From contig FR889343.1 of the NCBI GenBank assembly GCA_000432895.1, forward strand, positions 1 to 6,982: a stretch of 6,982 nt of DNA, written 5' to 3'. Every line of letters starts with the position of its first letter. Position 1 is the stretch's first letter. The notes beneath the pieces were generated by a model. The model made no database searches, was not told the DNA's origin, and saw only the letters and a program-made list of their open reading frames with translations. Source of the stretch: Firmicutes bacterium CAG:449. Lineage in GTDB: Bacteria; Bacillota_I; Bacilli_A; RFN20; CAG-449. Of the stretch, positions 6,913 to 6,982 are shown in pieces. The position numbers were made by a program, and so were the translations under genes.

Positions 6913-6941
6913 ATAATAGCATTAAAAATAAAACTTGAAAA
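6913..6941 (-). promoter_or_regulatory. Extended -10 promoter of the hydrolase-ppa-tex operon
   Basis: On the minus strand, -35 TTTTCA (6936-6941, four of six matches) is followed by a 17-bp spacer and -10 TATTAT (6913-6918, five of six). TGC directly precedes the -10, giving the extended TGnTATTAT form that offsets a weak -35. Transcription would start near 6906, about 18 nt before the ATG, leaving room for the AAAGGGA ribosome site. Confidence 0.62.
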
Positions 6942-6945
6942 GATG

Positions 6946-6962
6946 GTAAATTTCATATTTAC
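6946..6962. repeat. Inverted repeat GTAAAT-N5-ATTTAC upstream of the operon promoter
   Basis: Perfect 6-bp arms (6946-6951 and 6957-6962) with a 5-bp spacer sit just upstream of the -35 of the operon promoter. A third copy of GTAAAT occurs at 6907-6912, overlapping the region between the -10 and the start site. The geometry fits a dimeric regulator, but the arms are short and AT-rich, so chance is a real possibility. Confidence 0.3.
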
Positions 6963-6982
6963 ACTTGTTTTATATAATTTAA

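Noticed and set aside
6973..6978. TATAAT on the plus strand at the right edge, a possible divergent promoter.
   Set aside because: No acceptable -35 lies 16-18 bp upstream, the downstream gene is outside the window, and such hexamers are frequent in this AT-rich DNA.
1..6982. CRISPR arrays, insertion sequences, tRNA/rRNA genes, riboswitches, attachment sites.
   Set aside because: No regularly spaced repeats, transposase motifs, tRNA-like cloverleaf or long structured leader was seen. The intergenic gaps are all under 200 bp and are taken up by promoters and terminators.

Overview
The window is AT-rich bacterial DNA. Sampled stretches run from about 15 to 33% GC. Genes are tightly packed, Shine-Dalgarno sites are strong (AGGAGG, AAGGAG), tryptophan is encoded by TGG, and TGA is used as a stop, so the standard bacterial code (table 11) applies. 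The gene families and this style point to a low-GC Firmicutes/Bacilli lineage, perhaps a gut Erysipelotrichales or RF39-like organism. That placement is inference, because no rRNA or other taxonomic marker is present.

Layout from left to right. (1) The 3' end of a plus-strand threonyl-tRNA synthetase gene (thrS) ends at 433 and is followed by a strong hairpin terminator. (2) Everything else is on the minus strand. Convergent with thrS is a stand-alone ABC exporter (506-2116) with its own sigma-A-type promoter, very low GC and a non-canonical ABC signature motif. (3) A DegV/FakB-like fatty-acid-binding protein (2295-3176) is bounded by hairpin terminators on both sides. (4) A compact four-gene operon read right to left starts from an extended -10 promoter near 6913-6941. 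Its order is a nicotinamidase-like isochorismatase-family hydrolase, a small four-helix membrane protein, a family I inorganic pyrophosphatase (ppa), and the Tex/YhgF RNA-binding protein. The first three genes overlap by 8 and 4 bp, and 11 bp separate the ppa stop from the tex start, so translational coupling is likely.

How the genes may work together: nicotinamidase feeds nicotinate into NAD salvage, whose later steps release pyrophosphate, which Ppa hydrolyses. Tex binds nucleic acid and acts in transcription. The operon therefore looks like housekeeping metabolism plus an uncharacterised membrane protein. The ABC exporter looks like an accessory, independently expressed unit.

I see no CRISPR array, insertion sequence, tRNA, rRNA, phage gene or recognisable defence system, and no intergenic stretch longer than 300 bp. 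The least explained items are the ABC exporter, the 129-residue membrane protein, and a few palindromic sites around promoters. I find no convincing evidence of a wholly new system.
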